Shown here piece by piece: positions 24,073 through 28,894 of a DNA stretch of 28,894 bases. Source of the stretch: Anaerolineae bacterium (lineage in GTDB: Bacteria > Chloroflexota > Anaerolineae > Aggregatilineales > Phototrophicaceae). The position numbers were made by a program, and so were the translations under genes. The notes beneath the pieces were generated by a model that worked only from the letters and a program-made list of their open reading frames with translations, did not search any database and had not been told where the DNA came from. Location of the stretch: NCBI GenBank assembly GCA_028284565.1, contig JANQRM010000177.1:1-28894 (forward strand), read 5' to 3'. Every line of letters begins with the position of its first letter. Positions within the stretch are counted from its first letter, which is position 1.

Positions 24073-24374
24073 TTATCGCATAATACTTTTTGCAGAAATT
24101 CCTCAAGCCAATTGTCGTCGATAAACTGTGATGAATCAATGAAGTTCATCATGCCATCTTGATTGAGTTCATCTGCATCTGACAAGTTCATTAAAGATTT
24201 TAACTGACTGAGTTCTCGGTAGATTATTGAGCGTTTTTCTATCAGGTAATTGAATTGAGTATCACAAGCTGGAATAGGTGGCGGATAGTTTTTTATCTGC
24301 ATGTTGAGGTTTGTTTTGTGTTGCGTCAATCTCTCAAAGATGGCTTGCAAAGTTGGATGATGGGATGGTTGCAT
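24054..24374 (-). CDS. Hypothetical protein inside the tRNA-Val direct repeat
   Basis: 106 aa, mostly helical. Features are a basic N-terminal half (LTQHKTNLNMQIKNY), a likely coiled-coil around IEKRSIIYRELSQLKSLMNL, and an acidic region ending CDKGREFK. GGAG lies 7 bases before the ATG, so it is probably translated. No family recognised; it is not an integrase or a known toxin by eye. Its final codons (GREFK and stop) lie in the duplicated tRNA T-arm sequence, and the tRNA itself stands 63 bases upstream on the same strand. It may be cargo of a very small or decayed integrated element, or simply a resident gene. Confidence 0.6.
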   Translation of the reverse strand: MQPSHHPTLQAIFERLTQHKTNLNMQIKNYPPPIPACDTQFNYLIEKRSIIYRELSQLKSLMNLSDADELNQDGMMNFIDSSQFIDDNWLEEFLQKVLCDKGREFK

Positions 24375-24437
24375 ACTCAGTCTCCGATGCTAAAAAAGAG
24401 GATTTGTAATAACTTTTTAGATGACTGAGAAACAATT

Positions 24438-24511
<74 letters not shown>

Positions 24512-24530
24512 TGTTTTGAAGTTCATTTTC

Positions 24531-24560
24531 AGTATAGCATGGTCGTTTCTGTAAAATCAA
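24531..24560 (-). promoter_or_regulatory. Promoter of tRNA-Val
   Basis: On the minus strand TTGATT (plus 24555-24560) and TATACT (plus 24531-24536) with 18-base spacing; the -10 ends 20 bases before the mature tRNA 5' end. Confidence 0.5.
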
Positions 24561-24572
24561 GACGAACACTCC

Positions 24573-25391
24573 ATGAGCCAAATTCAGTTCAATCGCCTAT
24601 TGTTGAGTGTTTGGATGATGCTTCTGATTTCGTCGTGTTCATTGACCACAGACAATATCATTCCATCAACAGAAGCAATGCCTTCTACTGAAATCCCAAC
24701 CGTTCAACCAACCATATCGGACTCTGAATGGCAACAACTCGCACCCGGTTTAGAACAACGAGCTTATACACCGAATGATAACCCCTTGGCACAAATTATT
24801 GTCTTACGGATTGATCCGAATATGTACACTTTCCGCGCGCATTACCGAGCAGGCTCACCGTTGGGTCTCGGTGAATGGGAATCAACTCTTAGTGATGCCG
24901 TTGCGCTCGTAAATGCGAATTTTTTTGACCCACAAAATCGCGTGTTGGGTTTATTGGTCAGTGATGGGATGGTGTATGGTTCATCGTATTTCGGGCGTGG
25001 TGGGACATTTGTCATACAAAATGGTCAAGCAAGGGTTCGCTCCAATCTTGTTGAACCCTATCAAGGCGAAGCATTGGAGCAAGCTGTACAAGCATTTCCA
25101 ATGCTGGTTTTGGATGGGGTGTCGATATTCGAAGATTTATCTGCTACTTCGACATCTCGGCGCACGATTGTTGCACAGGATATTCAGGGGCGAATTTTGT
25201 TGATGGTGACACCGTTTCTTGGTTTATTGTTAACAGAATTAAGTGTCTATTTGCCAACGACAGATATGGGAATTGTCAATGCAGTGAATTTGGACGGAGG
25301 AGGTTCGACTATGATGTTCGTAGCACCGTCGAACTTCCGTTTACCATCCTTAGACCCAGTACCATCAGTATTAGCAGTCTATCCTCGCTAG
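24573..25391 (+). CDS. Lipoprotein with phosphodiester glycosidase (NAGPA/DUF2233) domain
   Basis: 272 aa. The N-terminus LLLSVWMMLLISSC is a lipoprotein signal with lipobox ISSC (C22), then a Ser/Thr/Pro-rich linker (about 25-50). The remainder matches the NAGPA-type phosphodiester glycosidase domain (DUF2233): early ALVNANFFDPQ and the diagnostic AVNLDGGGSTMM near the end. In mammals this fold uncovers mannose-6-phosphate; bacterial members are thought to act on phosphodiester-linked sugars or exopolysaccharide. Anchored outside the cytoplasmic membrane. It is divergent from tRNA-Val and tail-to-tail (four shared bases) with the next lipoprotein gene. RBS poor. Confidence 0.87.
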   Translation: MSQIQFNRLLLSVWMMLLISSCSLTTDNIIPSTEAMPSTEIPTVQPTISDSEWQQLAPGLEQRAYTPNDNPLAQIIVLRIDPNMYTFRAHYRAGSPLGLGEWESTLSDAVALVNANFFDPQNRVLGLLVSDGMVYGSSYFGRGGTFVIQNGQARVRSNLVEPYQGEALEQAVQAFPMLVLDGVSIFEDLSATSTSRRTIVAQDIQGRILLMVTPFLGLLLTELSVYLPTTDMGIVNAVNLDGGGSTMMFVAPSNFRLPSLDPVPSVLAVYPR

Positions 25392-25889
25392 TTGTTTTGC
25401 CCCTGTAATCTGAGAACGATTTCAATGGCATTATCAGTTGTGCTAACAGACTGAATACTAACGGCTGGATTATCTCGTAAAGCGCGATTCTGGAAAGCTT
25501 GCTGAAGTTGGCTATTGAGTTGAGAAAGCGTCTCATTATTGGCATTAAAACCTTCGATATTGAGTGCAAGGACTTGAGTATTGACAACTCCGTTGAGGAC
25601 ATTCAGTTGAATTGTCATATTGCCGCTGACACGTCCTTGTCCATCTCGACGGTCATGTTCACCAGAGATGAAGATTTGTCCATTCTGTAAATCGACAGAT
25701 AGATTTCTTAACAGAGGATTGGGTGATTGATTGAGTGCATTTTGAATAATTGTGTTGGCTTCTGCCTCATTAAGCCGAATGGTAACGTCAATTCCACCTG
25801 CTGAGTTACGTTGGACTCCAATGTTATCTCGATTACATCCAGTAAGGACAATCAGGAGCAATGTAATCAAAGATGAGCTTTTGCTTCAT
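25388..25889 (-). CDS. Lipoprotein (DUF2993/LmeA-like), apparent frameshift in the signal peptide
   Basis: The mature part (about 150 aa: VTIRLNEAEANTIIQNAL, LQNGQIFISGEHDR, then QLNSQLQQAFQNRAL) has the amphipathic strand/helix pattern of DUF2993-like lipid-binding proteins; this assignment is tentative. The frame containing the lipobox LTGC opens only with TTG at 25870. The good start is ATG 25889, preceded by AAAGGGA at 8 bases, which reads MKQKLIF and then leaves the frame. Removing one T from the TTT at 25869-25871 joins the two into MKQKLILITLLLIVLTGC, a perfect lipoprotein signal. So a one-base insertion, real or a sequencing error, is likely; without correction the gene may be poorly expressed or dead. 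Confidence 0.7.
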
Positions 25890-26080
25890 CGCATATTTCC
25901 CTTTGATCTAGGCTACTGATGATTCTAACCGATTATTGTGTAAAAATTGTCATTAGAACGTAAAATTTCTGAAACCTGACAGGATTTCTAGCTGGTGTAA
26001 TACCCCTACCACTCATTTCACAATCCGCTACAATACTGCCGTTTTGCATATAGTTACAGCATCTATAATCAGGAGATGGC

Positions 26081-26752
26081 ATGGCAAAACCTAAATCTCA
26101 GGCAATGAATCAATTGGTTACATTATTCGATCCGCGATCTGCAACGGCAGAAGCCTTTCGGACATTGCGTACCAATTTGATGTTTAGCAGTGTCGAAAAT
26201 CCTATTCAGACCTTATTGGTAACTTCTACAGCAAAAGATGATGGCAAAAGCATAGCTCTCGCGAATTTGGCGGTGACATTTGCGCAATCTGGAAACAAGA
26301 CGATTTTGGTCGATAGCGATTTACGTAAACCATCTCAACATACTATCTGGGGAGTTGACCAACAAGCTGGGCTAACAACCATGATGTTGGAAGATTCTGC
26401 ACTGTCGAATCCACCCTTAGTTGATACGCAGATTGATAATTTGCAGTTGCTTCCGTCCGGTAATTTGCCACCAAATCCAGCTGATTTATTAAGTAGCCAG
26501 CGGATGATTGAGGTCATCGGTGTCCTGAAGGCGCGTGCATCATATGTGTTATTCGATAGTCCGCCCGTGTTGACGGCAACTGATGCGACGTTGCTTGGGA
26601 TTAAATTGGATGGGACATTGCTTGTGGTACGAGCTGGAGATACCCGCCGTGACCATGCCAATCGTGCGCGGGAAGCCTTAGAACGGGTGCATGTGCGTGT
26701 CGTAGGTGCTGTGCTGACAAATGCACCCAGCGAATCCACCGTTGGCTATTAA
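26081..26752 (+). CDS. CpsD/CapB-family BY-kinase-like ATPase
   Basis: 223 aa, the size of stand-alone CpsD/CapB/YwqD kinases. It has EAFRTLRTNLMFSS, a Walker A variant STAKDDGKS (49-57), Walker A' ILVDSDLRKP (75-84), and Walker B YVLFDSPPVL (155-164). These proteins pair with a Wzz-type membrane partner and control capsule or exopolysaccharide polymerisation by autophosphorylating a C-terminal tyrosine cluster. Here only one tyrosine remains at the tail (VGY end, Y223), so the phospho-cluster is absent or reduced. AGGAG lies 6-10 bases before ATG. First gene of the rml operon, 27 bases before rmlA. No Wzc/Wzz partner gene is visible in the window. Confidence 0.88.
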   Translation: MAKPKSQAMNQLVTLFDPRSATAEAFRTLRTNLMFSSVENPIQTLLVTSTAKDDGKSIALANLAVTFAQSGNKTILVDSDLRKPSQHTIWGVDQQAGLTTMMLEDSALSNPPLVDTQIDNLQLLPSGNLPPNPADLLSSQRMIEVIGVLKARASYVLFDSPPVLTATDATLLGIKLDGTLLVVRAGDTRRDHANRAREALERVHVRVVGAVLTNAPSESTVGY

Positions 26753-26779
26753 GACAACAAGGAGAGATGGGACAAGTTA

Positions 26780-27850
26780 ATGAAAGGTCTAATTCTGAGT
26801 GGCGGGAAAGGCACACGGCTGTATCCGCTAACCTATACTCGTGCCAAACAACTGATTCCTGTTGCCAATAAACCTGTCTTGTTTCGGGTCATTGAGTCGA
26901 TTCAAGAAGCGGAGGTGACAGAAATTGGCATTGTTGTCGGGCAGACTGCACCAGAAATAATCGAAGCTGTGGGGGATGGCAGCCGATGGGGTGTGAAAAT
27001 AACCTATATTCATCAAGATAGTCCTGATGGATTGGCACATGCCGTTAAAATTTCACAGGACTTCATTGGTGATGAATCGTTTGTGATGTTTTTGGGCGAT
27101 AATGTCTTGCAGTGGGGGATTGGTCCATTGATACAAGAATTTGAGTCCAATCCATGGAATAGCCAAATCGTACTGAAAGAAGTTGAAAATCCATCTTCTT
27201 ATGGTGTAGCAAAGTTACGGGATGATAATAGCATCGAACAGTTAATTGAGAAGCCAGAAAATCCACCCAGTAATCTAGCATTGGTGGGTGTGTATATGTT
27301 CGATAAAAATATCTTTGAGGCTGTCAACTCAATTCCACCGTCTGGGCGAGGTGAATATGAAATCACGGATGCCATCCAATGGTTGATTGATAACGGCTAC
27401 AGTGTGTTTCCGCATGTGTATCAAGGTTGGTGGATTGATACGGGAAAGTCTAAAGAGATGCTGGATGCGAATAGTCGGGTACTCGATGAATTAAACCCAA
27501 CTATCGCTTCGACAGCAACTATTGATGAACAATCTCAAGTCGATAGTCGCGTGACAGTTGAAGATGGCGCGACTATTATCAATAGTGTGGTGCATGGACC
27601 GACGATTATTGGCGAAAATGCTCATATTGAAGATAGCTATATTGGACCCTATACAAGCATTCATAATAATGTGATGGTACGTGAGAGTGAGGTTGTCAAT
27701 AGCATCATCTTGGAAGAGAGTGTTGTGACGGATTTGGATGTCATGTTACGGGATAGCTTGATTGGACGGAAAGCAACCGTCAAAAGCAATCGAAAACGTC
27801 CACGAGGACTCAAGATGAACCTTGCTGATAACAGTAACCTGTGGATTTAG
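26780..27850 (+). CDS. rmlA: Glucose-1-phosphate thymidylyltransferase, long form
   Basis: 356 aa, matching the long RmlA type with a C-terminal beta-helix rather than the 290-aa short form. Nucleotide loop LSGGKGTRLYPLTYTRAKQL (6-25), DNVLQWG, EKPENPPS, and GWWIDTGKSKEML are visible. From about 240 on, hexapeptide repeats (TIINSVVHGPTIIGENAHIED region) form the helix. It makes dTDP-glucose from glucose-1-phosphate and dTTP, the first step of dTDP-rhamnose and other dTDP-sugars. The RmlB gene two positions downstream confirms the pathway. Confidence 0.93.
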   Translation: MKGLILSGGKGTRLYPLTYTRAKQLIPVANKPVLFRVIESIQEAEVTEIGIVVGQTAPEIIEAVGDGSRWGVKITYIHQDSPDGLAHAVKISQDFIGDESFVMFLGDNVLQWGIGPLIQEFESNPWNSQIVLKEVENPSSYGVAKLRDDNSIEQLIEKPENPPSNLALVGVYMFDKNIFEAVNSIPPSGRGEYEITDAIQWLIDNGYSVFPHVYQGWWIDTGKSKEMLDANSRVLDELNPTIASTATIDEQSQVDSRVTVEDGATIINSVVHGPTIIGENAHIEDSYIGPYTSIHNNVMVRESEVVNSIILEESVVTDLDVMLRDSLIGRKATVKSNRKRPRGLKMNLADNSNLWI

Positions 27851-27878
27851 TCAATAAACATAGAAAGTGAACCATTCA

Positions 27879-28894
<1,016 letters not shown>

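Noticed and set aside
26064..26069. TATAAT before the BY-kinase gene as a promoter
   Set aside because: Transcription would start inside or after the AGGAG ribosome-binding site at 26071-26075, leaving no leader; probably chance.

Overview
The window looks like a chromosomal segment of a Chloroflexota-type bacterium (Anaerolineae-like; this is an inference). The supporting traits are lipoproteins with LTGC or SSC lipoboxes, TIR/WD40 and bacterial-SH3 proteins, a DnaB helicase co-encoded with DnaD-like and DnaC-like loader proteins, a DUF4342-like membrane protein, a BFN/DUF151 protein, and many short mixed-strand transcription units. Base composition is moderate. I see no insertion sequence, CRISPR array, rRNA or phage module.

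Layout. 1-750 (-): metallophosphoesterase cut by the window edge. 878-3313 (+): two-gene operon of a ThDP (acetolactate-synthase/HACL2-like) enzyme and a crotonase, followed by an EcsC-like protein (3389-4222) and a terminator. 4223-4567: non-coding, with a terminator hairpin and GACGG-type inverted repeats ahead of a classical nitrilase (4568-5485). 5482-6950 (-): small DUF4342-like membrane protein and a second nitrilase-superfamily enzyme with a C-terminal membrane anchor. 7140-9676 (+): small charged protein, secreted SH3 protein, cAMP-phosphodiesterase-like metallophosphoesterase. 9662-12437: two divergent TIR-type genes, one with a plausible catalytic glutamate (-), the other a TIR-like/TM/beta-propeller receptor-like protein that appears to have lost it (+). 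12439-13002 (-): lipoprotein. 13132-17989 (+): metallophosphoesterase, DtxR-like regulator lacking the usual metal ligands, sugar nucleotidyltransferase, phosphomannomutase/phosphoglucomutase and a coupled cNMP-binding-fold protein. 17975-23904 (-): ketol-acid-reductoisomerase-like protein without its catalytic residues, tandem GNAT protein, a dnaB - dnaD-like - tandem DnaC-like helicase-loading operon, and a BFN-family protein. 24043-24511: a small hypothetical gene between tRNA-Val(CAC) and a degenerate copy of that tRNA's 3' end, an att-like arrangement. 24573-25889: two convergent lipoprotein genes, one apparently frameshifted in its signal peptide. 26081-28894 (+): exopolysaccharide/rhamnose operon (BY-kinase-like ATPase, rmlA, HAD phosphatase, start of rmlB).

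Together the genes cover replication restart/initiation, nucleotide-sugar supply for surface polysaccharide (PMM/PGM, two NDP-sugar pyrophosphorylases, RmlB), cell-surface lipoproteins, and small-molecule hydrolases. The observations most worth following up are the tRNA-Val 3'-end duplication bracketing one ORF, the paired TIR genes, the catalytically stripped KARI homologue, the double-ATPase helicase loader, and the DtxR homologue with altered metal sites.
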